DNA of 64,000 nt from Mariniblastus sp964414815 (GCA_964414815.1 CAYPXY010000025.1:1-64000), one strand, 5' to 3'. Counted from the first letter of the stretch, positions 34,993-44,741 are shown. The notes: a model not told the origin generated them from the sequence alone. Numbers and translations: made by a program.

Positions 34993-35130
34993 TTGTCCTG
35001 AAATAACTTCCGTATTTAATCATAACCCGAAGCGTAAGCGAGGGACGGTATCACCAAGCTGGAGTGGTCCCTCGCTTACGCTTCGAGTTATGATGGACCT
35101 AGATAAAACCGGGAAGTTATTTCAGGACAA
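34993..35130. repeat. outer inverted repeat enclosing a family 4 palindrome
   Basis: TTGTCCTGAAATAACTTCC (34993-35011) and GGAAGTTATTTCAGGACAA (35112-35130) are perfect 19-base complements. Between them lies the family 4 palindrome at 35020-35094. Confidence 0.9.
35020..35094. repeat. family 4 palindrome, copy 2
   Basis: TCATAACCCGAAGCGTAAGC ... and GCTTACGCTTCGAGTTATGA are complementary apart from one base; the GCGTAAGCGAGGGA core is shared with copies 1 and 3. Confidence 0.88.
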
Positions 35131-35134
35131 TTCC

Positions 35135-35292
35135 TTAACCGCACCGCAGAGCAAATTGGGCGTTGTTTTTCAGTCAAACCCTGAGTTGAATTCAGTCACC
35201 CAATTTGCGCCGCCAAGCGGTTGTGCAAGTTCATGGCAGACCATCAACTTGACCACGCTACCCAGGGTGAAGCGTGCAAACCGCTTGCCGCC
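35135..35292. repeat. family 5 palindromic element
   Basis: Contains GCAGAGCAAATTGGGCG facing CCCAATTTGCGCCGCCAAGC and AACCGCTTGCCGCC at the end. The same blocks, in the other orientation, are at 51188-51281. Confidence 0.75.
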
Positions 35293-35379
35293 GTCATTCG
35301 TCGATGGTCAGCGAAAAATAATATCAAATTGTAAATCCGGCGAATGACTGTGGGGCGTGGTTAAACGATCGTTGGCAAA

Positions 35380-38076
35380 CTACCACGGGGCTGACTCTCG
35401 GTCGAACAGGGGTTCCGGCAGGACAATCGGCGTTTCGCTTGCGAGGAGTTTCTGTGCAAACTCAAAATGTGCGGGATGTGATCTTTCCAAACGCTTCAGC
35501 CAATGGCTGAAATACTTCTCCATTTCAGCTTGTTGTTCCGCCAAGCTGGCTGGCTTGCTCGCTTCGAGTGCTCGTTGATAGGCCCAGATACGTGTTTGGA
35601 TTGACCAGGTGATGATTTCGTCTGAAGCATCCTCCAACAACATACAATCCTGGGCCGCCGTCCAGTAAGCCTTCCAGGCCAATGCAAAATCTCCTTGGGA
35701 CTGAACGACCTCACCAAAGCGAACGAAATGTTCGATGGCTCTGATTCGAAGTTCATGATCGGCCGCGTCAGTCTCCAGCAATTTTACATAGTGCGTCAGC
35801 ACCGTCTTCAGTCGCTTGACGCCTTCTTCTTTTGACGGGTCATCCGCAATCAGATATTCGCCATACCATGCCTGAAACTCGGCAAGGTCCCGACGCCAGA
35901 TTCGATTCTGCGGAGACAGATCCACTGCCTCATGATAATGTTGATCGGCAATCTCCAGAGCGGCAAATGCTGCCTGGTGATCGCCACGTTTTCGAGCCCT
36001 CATCGCCCTGCGAAGTTCATTTTCAGCCATCAACCGATCGGTTAGGGGCATGGGAAGCTTTCTGTGGCGCAATCCCTCTCGACACCAGTGCATCTTTGCC
36101 GTCACTTCATCAAACCACCGATTGGATTCATCTTCCTTGCTCAAGCTGGCGAGTTCCCAGCCAATGGCTGAAAACAACGACGCAAATGCCGCTGGCTCGA
36201 AACCCTCCGACGTTATTTTCTTCTTGAAGCCGGCAAGATCCTGAAACAGATTTTCCAGTTCAGTAGCGCTCGATTCGTCTGAATGATGCGAAGTGTTTCT
36301 TGCTCGCTGCCAAGAAGTTTGAATCTGAATGAGTTGACTCAACGGATCATCGGGACGCAATTCAGTCACCCGCTCGGCGCTATGAACGGCATCGGCGACC
36401 CATTCCGATATCGGGTCCTTGTCAAAACCGGATTTCCTGTTCGCCGACATGTCCAACAGCAACCTTGCGGTCTTGTTACGGGTCACCCAATCTTCCACGA
36501 CGGCGTGATTCGATGTTCCCATGACATCCTGCAATCGTGACCAGGCTCGTCGGGCAGCCAAAGTTGCTTCTTCGTGTTGGCCGACCTGGAACGCGGCTTC
36601 AGCAACTTTCAGGTAATCCTGCGCCAGCCTATCACTTTTCGCCGGATGGTTGCCGGAGTCGGTTCTTTCGTAACGAGCAAACTCGTCGAGATACTCCAGC
36701 ACATCGCGAAACATCTCCTTTCGGAAGTCCTGGCTCATTTCCCAATGCATCGCTTCTTCGGAGAAGATGCGGCTTTGAAAGCGGCGCACAGAATCCTCCA
36801 GCCGATCGCGACTGGCTTGCAGGTCATTTGCCAGATTTTGGGCGTCCTGAGCGTTTCGTTCCGCAACTTCCGCGTGCCGCTTGCTGCGCAACCACATGGC
36901 TGAACTGACAACCGTACCTGCCGTCAAAGACACGATCAGCAGCCCAAGTGTTGCGGCCAGGGCTGGATTTCGCTTGCTCCACAACCTGGCATGCGTCAAC
37001 CGAGAAACAGGGCGAGCTGAAATGGGACGTCCATCGAGAAATCGAGCCAGATCATCCGCCATCGCCGACGCAGTCCAATAGCGACGATCACGTTCGACTG
37101 CCATCGCTTTTAGGCAGATCGTTTCGAGGTCTGGCGGGATCAGCCGGTTCAATTTTGTCGGATACGTCAGGTTGCCGGCGCGGTGTTGTTCGATCACTTC
37201 CAGCACACGCCCGCGAAAAGGTGTTGTACCCGTCAGACATTCGTACAATGTAACCCCCAAGCTGTAAACGTCGCTACGACCATCCAGATGATCTGGGGCG
37301 TCGGCCTGTTCGGGACTCATGTATTCGGGAGTGCCACACAGCACATTGGCCTGTGTCAACGTACCGTCTTCGGTTGATTGCACCAGGCCAAAATCAGAAA
37401 GCTTTGCCCGACCATCGGATAGATCAAGCAAAATGTTTGCCGGTTTGACGTCGCGATGTACCAGACTGACTGCATGAGCGGCTTCCAGTCCCAACGCCGC
37501 TTGCCGAATCAATTCGACGGCTTCGCGGACATCCAGATTGCCTTGCGAAATTCTATCCTTGAGCGAAATCCCTTCGATCAGTGGCATGACCAGATACGGT
37601 CGTTCGTCGCTGGCCCATCCGACACTGTAAAGCGGTACGACATGATCGTGATTCAGCTTGGCGAGCGCCTTGGCTTCGCGATTGAATCGAGCTCGTGAGC
37701 GTGGGTGATCGTCATGCTTGAGTATCTTCACTGCGACGCGGCGTCCAACCTGATCATCGCGGCCTCGATAGACAACGCCCATGCCCCCCTCTCCGATAAC
37801 GGCCTCAATCGCCAGATTCCCCAACGATCCCAAGTCGGTATCGCGCATTGGGGGGCCAAGCGAAGCGATTCGTTGATTGCTGTTTTCAGCGATTTGTCGC
37901 AACTCGCAGAGAGCGCCGCTATCCGAGATTTGTTCGAGAACGGTCTGGCACTTGGAGCAACGATCAACGTGCCTGGCCAGTTCCGGGCGTAGGGACTGAG
38001 GATCGCTCAACAGAATCGCCAGCTCGTCCATGGGCGGACAATGACTGAAATGTTCAGAGGTGGGTTGATCATTCAT
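35380..38076 (-). CDS. membrane Ser/Thr protein kinase, module 1
   Basis: An 898-residue kinase. Residues 36-43 have HVDRCSKC, a zinc-binding anti-sigma-like HxxxCxxC motif. The Hanks-type kinase domain spans about 90-350: GEGGMG (95-100), Lys117, HRDVKPANI (207), DFG (228-230), GTPEYMSPEQ. A transmembrane helix follows near 375-397 (LAATLGLLIVSLTAGTVVSSA), then an extracytoplasmic helical C-terminus with TPR-like composition. It overlaps the upstream sigma factor gene by four bases. Such sigma-kinase pairs are characteristic of planctomycetes; the kinase probably controls the sigma factor. The paralogue at 39747-42434 is alike over its whole length. Confidence 0.92.
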   Translation of the reverse strand: MNDQPTSEHFSHCPPMDELAILLSDPQSLRPELARHVDRCSKCQTVLEQISDSGALCELRQIAENSNQRIASLGPPMRDTDLGSLGNLAIEAVIGEGGMGVVYRGRDDQVGRRVAVKILKHDDHPRSRARFNREAKALAKLNHDHVVPLYSVGWASDERPYLVMPLIEGISLKDRISQGNLDVREAVELIRQAALGLEAAHAVSLVHRDVKPANILLDLSDGRAKLSDFGLVQSTEDGTLTQANVLCGTPEYMSPEQADAPDHLDGRSDVYSLGVTLYECLTGTTPFRGRVLEVIEQHRAGNLTYPTKLNRLIPPDLETICLKAMAVERDRRYWTASAMADDLARFLDGRPISARPVSRLTHARLWSKRNPALAATLGLLIVSLTAGTVVSSAMWLRSKRHAEVAERNAQDAQNLANDLQASRDRLEDSVRRFQSRIFSEEAMHWEMSQDFRKEMFRDVLEYLDEFARYERTDSGNHPAKSDRLAQDYLKVAEAAFQVGQHEEATLAARRAWSRLQDVMGTSNHAVVEDWVTRNKTARLLLDMSANRKSGFDKDPISEWVADAVHSAERVTELRPDDPLSQLIQIQTSWQRARNTSHHSDESSATELENLFQDLAGFKKKITSEGFEPAAFASLFSAIGWELASLSKEDESNRWFDEVTAKMHWCREGLRHRKLPMPLTDRLMAENELRRAMRARKRGDHQAAFAALEIADQHYHEAVDLSPQNRIWRRDLAEFQAWYGEYLIADDPSKEEGVKRLKTVLTHYVKLLETDAADHELRIRAIEHFVRFGEVVQSQGDFALAWKAYWTAAQDCMLLEDASDEIITWSIQTRIWAYQRALEASKPASLAEQQAEMEKYFSHWLKRLERSHPAHFEFAQKLLASETPIVLPEPLFDRESAPW

Positions 38077-38678
38077 TCCTGATGCATCACCGAAACATCG
38101 TCGGCCAACAATCTCACTTCTTCCTCCAGTTTCTTGAGCACGCGTGATTTGTTCACGTACACCGAATGAACCGGAATTTCCAAACGTTCGGCAACCTCCT
38201 GGACGGGAACGTGTTCAAGCCAGTTCAACTCAAATGTCTGCCAGGTTTTCAAATCGAACCGGTCCCGCACCCGATCACAGGCGACGCGAAAAATTCTTTC
38301 TGAAAAAATGGCCACCCAATCGGAATCGGGATCAGCCACATCCGTTGTGTCGCAGCTCAACGGAGCCATAGGGCGATTGGACCGCTTGCTGGAGTAGTTT
38401 TTCATCACATTAGCCGTAACGACTCCGAGCCACGCCCGAAAACGGCCCCGCTCACGATGGTAGTCAAATGTCGGGATGTATCTGGCAACCATCAACATCA
38501 CTTCCTGAACCACATCTTCAACGTCGGCTTCCTGAAATCGTTGACGATAACAATACGACCGAATGACCGGGGCATAGACCATTTCAAAAGTCAGCCAAGA
38601 ATCCATGTCATCCGGGTTGCGGATTCTCTGCAGTAAACTCGACGAGGTTTGATCGGTCGCGTCTGGCGATCTCAACAT
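38073..38678 (-). CDS. ECF-like RNA polymerase sigma factor, module 1
   Basis: A 201-residue sigma-70-family protein, start MLRSPDATDQTSSSLLQRI chosen by comparison with the second module (an in-frame ATG ten codons upstream exists). Region 2: YRQRFQEADVEDVVQEVMLM and FRAWLGVVTANVMKNY. Region 4: WLEHVPVQEVAERLEIPVHS then VYVNKSRVLKKLEEE. It is translationally coupled to the kinase gene (ATGA overlap). The target promoters are not known; the divergent PEP-CTERM gene is a natural candidate. Confidence 0.88.
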   Translation of the reverse strand: MLRSPDATDQTSSSLLQRIRNPDDMDSWLTFEMVYAPVIRSYCYRQRFQEADVEDVVQEVMLMVARYIPTFDYHRERGRFRAWLGVVTANVMKNYSSKRSNRPMAPLSCDTTDVADPDSDWVAIFSERIFRVACDRVRDRFDLKTWQTFELNWLEHVPVQEVAERLEIPVHSVYVNKSRVLKKLEEEVRLLADDVSVMHQE

Positions 38679-38900
38679 GCTGCATGGTCCTTTATTTACA
38701 AGATTCAAGCCCCATTCTCTCAGTGGACCAACCTATTTTCATTGAAATATCAGGAATTTCAAACGGGCGAGATTGCAAGTACCTGGATTTTCTGCAATTT
38801 CTTTTTTTAAGTGAGAGAATGGTGCGAATGGGCTGTATTTATCGGTATGGGCTTGGATACTGAGCCTGCCATGTCACTTACATCAAAATAGAAAACTACC

Positions 38901-39554
38901 ATGCGAATTATTTTAGCAACTCTTGTTTTATTTTCTCTGGCTGTTTTTGAGGCTCAGGCAGAAGCCGACATCATTGTTGAGAGTACCTTCGATACCAATG
39001 TGGATGGATGGCAAAAACTTTCGGGATCAGACCCAGCCAGCTCCGTCAACTGGATTTCAACAGGTGGAAATCCAGGAGGTTATTTGCGGTACAACGAAGT
39101 AGGAGCAGGATTCGAAGATTTTATCTCGGCTCCGAATAAATTTCTGGGAGATAAATCGCTCTTCTACGGCGGGATTTTCAGTTTTGACAGGAGGACGAAT
39201 GTGATTAGCAACAGTTTGGGTCGAGACAACGACGTTCTTTTCTTCGGCAATGGTATGACATTGCGATACAACTTACCTGACCCTTCGGTGGGTTCCTGGA
39301 CCAGTCATACGATTGATCTGGTTGAAACAGGTTGGTTCGTGGGCAACACAAGCGTAGCCCCAACAACGTTGGAAATGCAATCCGTTTTGGCAAATCTAAC
39401 TGCGATTCATCTCCACGTGGACTTCCGTAGTGGTGCTGAAACCCCAGCGTACGACAATATCCGTTTGTGGACCTCGGCAGTCCCTGAACCAAATTCACTC
39501 GCTTTTACCTGTGCAGGGCTTCTCGGTTTGGGGCTGCGCAGACGAAGAACCTGA
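38901..39554 (+). CDS. PEP-CTERM surface protein, module 1
   Basis: A 217-residue secreted protein. Signal peptide MRIILATLVLFSLAVFEAQA, then a beta-rich body that begins like a laminin-B/carbohydrate-binding domain (ESTFDTNVDGWQKLSGSDP), and a PEP-CTERM sorting tail: AVPEPNSLAFTCAGLLGLGL then RRRR. PEP-CTERM proteins are processed by exosortase and go to the cell surface or matrix; no exosortase is in this window. Divergent from the sigma factor gene. Confidence 0.87.
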   Translation: MRIILATLVLFSLAVFEAQAEADIIVESTFDTNVDGWQKLSGSDPASSVNWISTGGNPGGYLRYNEVGAGFEDFISAPNKFLGDKSLFYGGIFSFDRRTNVISNSLGRDNDVLFFGNGMTLRYNLPDPSVGSWTSHTIDLVETGWFVGNTSVAPTTLEMQSVLANLTAIHLHVDFRSGAETPAYDNIRLWTSAVPEPNSLAFTCAGLLGLGLRRRRT

Positions 39555-39569
39555 ACCGCATCGTTGGTG

Positions 39570-39669
39570 NNNNNNNNNNNNNNNNNNNNNNNNNNNNNNN
39601 NNNNNNNNNNNNNNNNNNNNNNNNNNNNNNNNNNNNNNNNNNNNNNNNNNNNNNNNNNNNNNNNNNNNN
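39570..39669. other. assembly gap (100 N)
   Basis: Exactly 100 undefined bases at the left side of the 19-bp tandem array; true length unknown. Confidence 0.95.
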
Positions 39670-39743
39670 TGTTGGACACACCAACGTGTGTTGGACACAC
39701 CAACGTGTGTTGGACACACCAACGTGTGTTGGACACACCAACG
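39670..39743. repeat. 19-bp self-complementary tandem array
   Basis: Four units of TGTTGGACACACCAACGTG, the last incomplete. Each unit has GTTGG and CCAAC arms, so the array can fold into repeated hairpins. The left side of the gap ends with ATCGTTGGTG, the complement of the right end CACCAACGAT. It ends three bases before the kinase 2 stop codon. Confidence 0.92.
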
Positions 39744-39746
39744 ATT

Positions 39747-42434
39747 CTACCAGGCGAACATTTTTCGCTTGACCAGTGACTCCGGCAGGGTGATAGGCGT
39801 TTCACGGGCAAGCAGTTTTTGTGCAAATTCGAAATGCGCAGGATGCGATTTCTCCAAACGGTCCAGCCAATGCCCGAAATAGATCTCCTTTTCGGCTTGT
39901 TGTTCCGTCAAGCTTCCCTGCTCGCTTACTTGAATCGCTTGCTGATAGGACCAGATGCGAGTCTGTACTGACCAGGTCATGATGTCGTCTGGGGCATCCC
40001 CAAACAACATGCAATCCTCTGCTGCGGTCCAGTAGGCTTTCCATGCCAACTCAAAGTCCCCCACGGATTGAATGGCCTGGCCAAAGCGATTGAAATGTTC
40101 GATCGTCCTCATTCGAAGTTCACGATTCTCCGGATCCGTCTCCAGCAACTTGACGTAGTGTGTCAGTACCGTTCTCAGTCGCTTGGCGCCCTCTTCCGAT
40201 TGACCATCCGCGATCAGAAAGTCGCCAAACAAAGACTGAAATTCAGCAAGATCCCGGCGCCAGATTCGATTCTGTGGATACAGTTCAACGGCCTCGTGAT
40301 AATGTTGATCGGCAATCGCCAGAGCCTCAAAAGCCGCCTGATCATCGCCGCGTTTCCTGGCTCGGATGGCCCTGCGAAGCTCATTTTCAGCGATCAACCG
40401 ATCCGTCAGGGGCATGGGAAGCCCTCTTCTGCGTAGTCCCTCCCGACACCATTTCATCCTTGCCATCACTTCATCAAACCAGCGATTGGCTCCATCCTCC
40501 TCGTTCAGGCTGGCCAGTTCCCAGCCAATCGATGAAAACAACGATGCAAGTGCCGCTGGCTCGAAACCTTCTCGTTCTAATTTTTCCCGAAAACGGTCAA
40601 GGTCGCGAAACAGATTTTCCAGATCAGCCAAGGTCGATTCGCTGGAACGATCCGCAGCGTTCATCGTTTGCTGAAACGAGGTTTGAATCCGAATGAGTTG
40701 ACTCAACGGATCATCAGACCGCAACTCCAATACGCGTTCGGCACTACGAACCGCGTCGGCAACCCAATCGTATGTCTGCTCTTCGGCCAACCCGGATTCC
40801 TTGTTGCCCGACAGTTCTTGAAGCAACCGGGCGGTGCTGTTTCGAGTCATCCAGTCTTCCACCACGTTGTGATCCGGCGTTTTAACTACATCCAGCAATC
40901 GTGACCAGGCTCGATGGGCGGCCAGCGTGGCTTCTTCGAACTGGCCGACCTGGAACGCGGCTTCGGCGACTTTCAGATAGTCTTGTGCCACCCTATCGCC
41001 GGTTGTTGAACGGTCATTGGAATCCGTTTTTTCATAGCGGGCGAACTCGTCCAGATACTCAATCACGTCGCGAAACATGCTTGCGCGGAACTGACTGCTC
41101 ATTTCCCAATGCAATGACTCGACGGAAAAAATGCGGCTTTGGAAACGCCGGACCGAATCTTTGAGGCGGTCACGATTGGCCTGCAGATCATTCGCCAGCC
41201 GATGGGCGGCGACCGCGTTTCGTTCACTGCGAAGCCACATGGTCGTGCTGATGAGCGTTCCGGCCAGCAGTGACAGAACGAACAGCCCTATCATTGCGGC
41301 CAGACTTCGGTTTCGTTTGCACCAAAGTCTCATTTGCGTCAACCGGGACACAGGTCGTGCCAGGATCGGCCGTCCTTCCAGAAATCTCGACAAATCGTCT
41401 GCCATCGTTTGAGCCGTCGCATAGCGTCGTTCAGGTTCGTTGGCGATCGCTTTCAGGCAGATCGTCTCAAGGTCGCGCGGGATCAAGCGATTCCGTTTCG
41501 TCGGGGGGGGCACATGTCCGGCCCGATGCTGATCAAGCACTTCCAGCGGTCTCCCGTGATAGGGTGGCGCGCCGGTCAGACATTCGTACAGAGTAACGCC
41601 CAGGCTATAAATATCGCTTCGACCATCCAGGCGGTCGGGATGATCGGCCTGTTCGGGACTCATGTATTCTGGCGTTCCGCATAGCACGTCGGCCTGCGTC
41701 AAGGTTCCATCCTCCATCGATCGGGCCAGACCGAAATCAGTCAACTTGGCCCGGTCATCCACCTTGTCGAGCAGGATATTGGCCGGCTTAACATCGCGGT
41801 GAATCAACCCCATCGCGTGAGCCGCCGACAAACCGGTAGCAATCTGCCGAATCAATTCGGCCACCTCCCGTACTCCCAGAGTACCTTCAACGATGCGATC
41901 CTTCAGCGAAACGCCTTCGATCAACGGCATCACGAGATAGGGGCGACCCTCGTTGCTCCAGCCTGCCGAATAGAGAGGCACAATGTGATCATGGCTCAGC
42001 TTTGCCAATGCCTTCGTTTCGCGATCAAAGCGGGCGCGAACCTGGCGGTTCTCCTGGTGTTTGATGACTTTTACTGCGACTCGACGTCCCAGCCGCTCGT
42101 CGCGACCCCGGTAGACGACTCCCATCCCACCGATGCCGATGATGGCTTCCATTGCCAGATCACCTAACGTTCCCATATCTCCGTCTCGTACAGGGGCACC
42201 CAACAAACCTGGACACGGTTCGTCTCGTAGGATCCAGGGACGCAGTTCGTTAAGCGAATGGCCGTCTGTCAACGTGTCGAGTACTGACTGGCACTGCGAG
42301 CAAGATTGAAGATGGGTAACCACCGCTGAATCGATGGTTTGCGGTTCGATTAATAGAGTTGCCAACTCCATCGGCGAAAGACATCGGTCACCAGAATCAG
42401 AATCTTTTTTACTTTCCTGATTGACAGTAGCCAT
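39747..42434 (-). CDS. membrane Ser/Thr protein kinase, module 2
   Basis: An 895-residue paralogue of the kinase at 35380-38076, alike over the whole length. HLQSCSQC is the anti-sigma-like zinc motif. The kinase domain shows IGGMGVVYRG, HRDVKPANILL, DFGLARS and GTPEYMSPEQ. Note that the P-loop is GIGGMG where module 1 has GEGGMG. A transmembrane helix (AAMIGLFVLSLLAGTLIST) precedes the helical C-terminal region. The sigma factor gene lies 16 bases upstream. Confidence 0.92.
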   Translation of the reverse strand: MATVNQESKKDSDSGDRCLSPMELATLLIEPQTIDSAVVTHLQSCSQCQSVLDTLTDGHSLNELRPWILRDEPCPGLLGAPVRDGDMGTLGDLAMEAIIGIGGMGVVYRGRDERLGRRVAVKVIKHQENRQVRARFDRETKALAKLSHDHIVPLYSAGWSNEGRPYLVMPLIEGVSLKDRIVEGTLGVREVAELIRQIATGLSAAHAMGLIHRDVKPANILLDKVDDRAKLTDFGLARSMEDGTLTQADVLCGTPEYMSPEQADHPDRLDGRSDIYSLGVTLYECLTGAPPYHGRPLEVLDQHRAGHVPPPTKRNRLIPRDLETICLKAIANEPERRYATAQTMADDLSRFLEGRPILARPVSRLTQMRLWCKRNRSLAAMIGLFVLSLLAGTLISTTMWLRSERNAVAAHRLANDLQANRDRLKDSVRRFQSRIFSVESLHWEMSSQFRASMFRDVIEYLDEFARYEKTDSNDRSTTGDRVAQDYLKVAEAAFQVGQFEEATLAAHRAWSRLLDVVKTPDHNVVEDWMTRNSTARLLQELSGNKESGLAEEQTYDWVADAVRSAERVLELRSDDPLSQLIRIQTSFQQTMNAADRSSESTLADLENLFRDLDRFREKLEREGFEPAALASLFSSIGWELASLNEEDGANRWFDEVMARMKWCREGLRRRGLPMPLTDRLIAENELRRAIRARKRGDDQAAFEALAIADQHYHEAVELYPQNRIWRRDLAEFQSLFGDFLIADGQSEEGAKRLRTVLTHYVKLLETDPENRELRMRTIEHFNRFGQAIQSVGDFELAWKAYWTAAEDCMLFGDAPDDIMTWSVQTRIWSYQQAIQVSEQGSLTEQQAEKEIYFGHWLDRLEKSHPAHFEFAQKLLARETPITLPESLVKRKMFAW

Positions 42435-42449
42435 CGGCGATCGAGGGGG

Positions 42450-43061
42450 TTACAGTTTTCCCGAAAAGCTAACCGAAACATCGTCGGCTAACAATCGGAC
42501 TTCTTCCTGAAGTCGTTTCAACACTCGTGATTTATTGACGTAAACAGAATGGACCGTCATTTGCAATTCTTCGGCAACTTCGGAAACCGCTCTTTGATCG
42601 ATCCAGGTCCATTCAAATACCTGCCAGGTTTTGGGTTCGAATAGTCCTTGAATATTTTCACAGGCCACACGAAATACTCGCTCCGAAAAAATGGCCACCC
42701 AATCCGAATCAGGATCGGCAATGGTCAGGGCGTCGGTCGAATAGGGAGCGAACGGTCGGTTGGCCTTTTTGCCGGCCAACGATTTGATTTCGTTGTCCGT
42801 CACCGTTCCCAGCCAGGATCGAAAACGCCCTTTCTCCGGTTGATAAACGAATGTCTGAATGGAACGGGCAACGACGGCCAGAACCTCCTGAACAACATCA
42901 TCCACATCGGCATCCTGGAGTCGCTGCCGAAAGCAATAAGAGCGGATAATGGGCTCGTAGATATCCTGAAAGGTCTGCCAGGAGGGAGTATCGTTCGGAT
43001 TTCGAATCCGCAACAGCAAACTCGATGAGGTCTGGTCAGTCAGTTCCAGTCGTTTCAACAT
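42450..43061 (-). CDS. ECF-like RNA polymerase sigma factor, module 2
   Basis: A 203-residue sigma factor, paralogue of module 1. Start MLKRLELTDQTSSSLLLRIR. Region 2: YCFRQRLQDADVDDVVQEVL; region 4: DQRAVSEVAEELQMTVHSVY followed by VNKSRVLKRLQEE. The end ADDVSVSFSGKL differs from module 1. Followed by the kinase gene after 15 bases. Confidence 0.9.
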   Translation of the reverse strand: MLKRLELTDQTSSSLLLRIRNPNDTPSWQTFQDIYEPIIRSYCFRQRLQDADVDDVVQEVLAVVARSIQTFVYQPEKGRFRSWLGTVTDNEIKSLAGKKANRPFAPYSTDALTIADPDSDWVAIFSERVFRVACENIQGLFEPKTWQVFEWTWIDQRAVSEVAEELQMTVHSVYVNKSRVLKRLQEEVRLLADDVSVSFSGKL

Positions 43062-43347
43062 GGCCGCAATGCGTTCTTACTTTTTATTTGGAACAAGTCT
43101 CAATTTCTGCCTATTTTCATTCAAAACAAAGAACTTTCAAACCTGTGACACCCTCTGTCGTCTTTATTTTTAGATTTTTTTTTTCTATTTGCTGAGAGAT
43201 TGATGAGTTTCGTGGGTAACTGGGTAGCAAAAAATTACTTTTTACCACTTCCCATTCAGTTTTTCACTGGATTCGTTGATGAGCAGTGTTTTGACACCTT
43301 ATCAAAACACGATCAGCGGACCGCAATCCAATCAGGAGCCATTCATC

Positions 43348-44061
43348 ATGAAAACCGCTATTTGTTCGCTTATTTTAGCATTCACCGCAGTCGTCAATCC
43401 CCTCTCGGCGGATTTCATTCAGGTACAGATCGATCACCTGGTAAACCAAAATCTGCGGGATTACGTAGATGGAGGTAGTTATCCAGTGGCCCCCGAAACA
43501 CTCACAGTGGGCGGAGTTGATTTTGGTTTGGTCGCTCTGGAACTCACTCCGAACAGTTTGGGTATTTTTGGTCCGGACAGCGGAAGTACGACGACCATTG
43601 CGGTTAACAATGTCTTTGGAGTGACCACTGCATATACCCTTATCAATTCAGGTTTTGGTCAAATTGATGTAACCAATGGTCAAGTTGAGTTTTATGGTAC
43701 AAACGGCGCGTTTGCCACTTTTGATTTGTTGCAAGGGTTCAACATCCGTGACCATCGGCAGGGCAACTACAACAATGTGGTTACTGACCCAACCATTGTG
43801 ACCGCGAATTTCGGGAACGCTCGACTTGACCGACAAACATTTGTACTACCGAGTGTCTTTGAATCGGAATTCTTGACCGAGATTCGGCTGGTAATGAACA
43901 ACAATACCGGGATTCAAGGCAACCCATTCGTGGCCGGGATCACAATTCAAGCCGTTCCCGAGCCGAGCAGCGTCCTGTTCCTGTTCGCCTTCAGCGGACT
44001 GGCGGCTGTGCGACGTCGTCGCTGCAAGACCACTTTTCCTTTATGGGATCTAAACGCTTGA
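43348..44061 (+). CDS. PEP-CTERM surface protein, module 2
   Basis: A 237-residue secreted protein. Start chosen at the ATG at 43348, which has AGGAGCC 8 bases upstream and opens a signal peptide (MKTAICSLILAFTAVVNPLS). The body is beta-rich, probably a PEP-CTERM/secreted-structural domain. The sorting tail AVPEPSSVLFLFAFSGLAAV then RRRRCKT is followed by ten extra residues (TFPLWDLNA), beyond where such tails usually stop. Divergent from sigma factor 2, as in module 1. Confidence 0.85.
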   Translation: MKTAICSLILAFTAVVNPLSADFIQVQIDHLVNQNLRDYVDGGSYPVAPETLTVGGVDFGLVALELTPNSLGIFGPDSGSTTTIAVNNVFGVTTAYTLINSGFGQIDVTNGQVEFYGTNGAFATFDLLQGFNIRDHRQGNYNNVVTDPTIVTANFGNARLDRQTFVLPSVFESEFLTEIRLVMNNNTGIQGNPFVAGITIQAVPEPSSVLFLFAFSGLAAVRRRRCKTTFPLWDLNA

Positions 44062-44103
44062 AGTCTACCAATTTTCACCTCCTTTCTGTGATAGAGAATC
44101 CGA

Positions 44104-44715
44104 ATGACACGTTACCTGTATTTCACGATCCCGGCGCTTCTAGTAGTTCTTTTTGCTAAACCTACTCTGGCCCAAACCAATGTGGCGCTAGGCAAGCCTG
44201 TTACACAGGTATCGGGGGGGAGTCTGCTCTCTCCGGAAACGTCACTTAATGTCATCACCGATGGTACATTCCTGGCGGAGATAACTGCCTATGGGTCTAC
44301 GGCTGCGGAACAAGGTGCGATTCGCTGGAATACGGGTGTTGGTGGCAATAGCGTTTTCGAAATTCAGCTTGGTGGTCTCTACGTGATTGACGGGATTATG
44401 GTGCAGGCCGACGATAACGACTCGCTGCTCGTGTCTTACCTCGACCAGTTCAATACATTCCAGCCGCTCTATAACGTGGGAAATGTTTCGGTGGGTTTCG
44501 GGTTTAGAACGCGACCCAACGTCGACCAGACCACCTGGGCGACGCTTTCACCCATCGAAACAACGACCATCCAAGTGACAAATGTGGGCGGCGATGGCTT
44601 CTACGGCATCTCCGAGCTGCAGCTCCGCGGCTCTGCTGCGGTTCCAGAGCCATCGAGCCTGATCATCTTGGTGGCTCTGTCCAGCATCGAGATGCTAAGA
44701 CGACGCCGATCCTGA
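44104..44715 (+). CDS. PEP-CTERM surface protein, F5/8-like
   Basis: A 203-residue secreted protein, 42 bases after the previous PEP-CTERM gene and on the same strand. Signal peptide MTRYLYFTIPALLVVLFAKP, cleavage near LAQ-TN. NVALGKPVTQVSGGSLLSP and DGIMVQADDNDSLLVSY resemble a discoidin/F5-8-type jelly-roll domain. The tail is AVPEPSSLIILVALSSIEML then RRRRS. Confidence 0.85.
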   Translation: MTRYLYFTIPALLVVLFAKPTLAQTNVALGKPVTQVSGGSLLSPETSLNVITDGTFLAEITAYGSTAAEQGAIRWNTGVGGNSVFEIQLGGLYVIDGIMVQADDNDSLLVSYLDQFNTFQPLYNVGNVSVGFGFRTRPNVDQTTWATLSPIETTTIQVTNVGGDGFYGISELQLRGSAAVPEPSSLIILVALSSIEMLRRRRS

Positions 44716-44741
44716 CATCGATGACACGATCGAGATATTTT

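Noticed and set aside
35023..35347. ORFs with NPKRKRG or ITRSVSEG peptides
   Set aside because: They are translations of the family 4 palindrome and not proteins.
39670..39743. CRISPR array
   Set aside because: Units are contiguous without unique spacers and no cas genes are near. The 15-bp array at 5238-5490 fails for the same reason.
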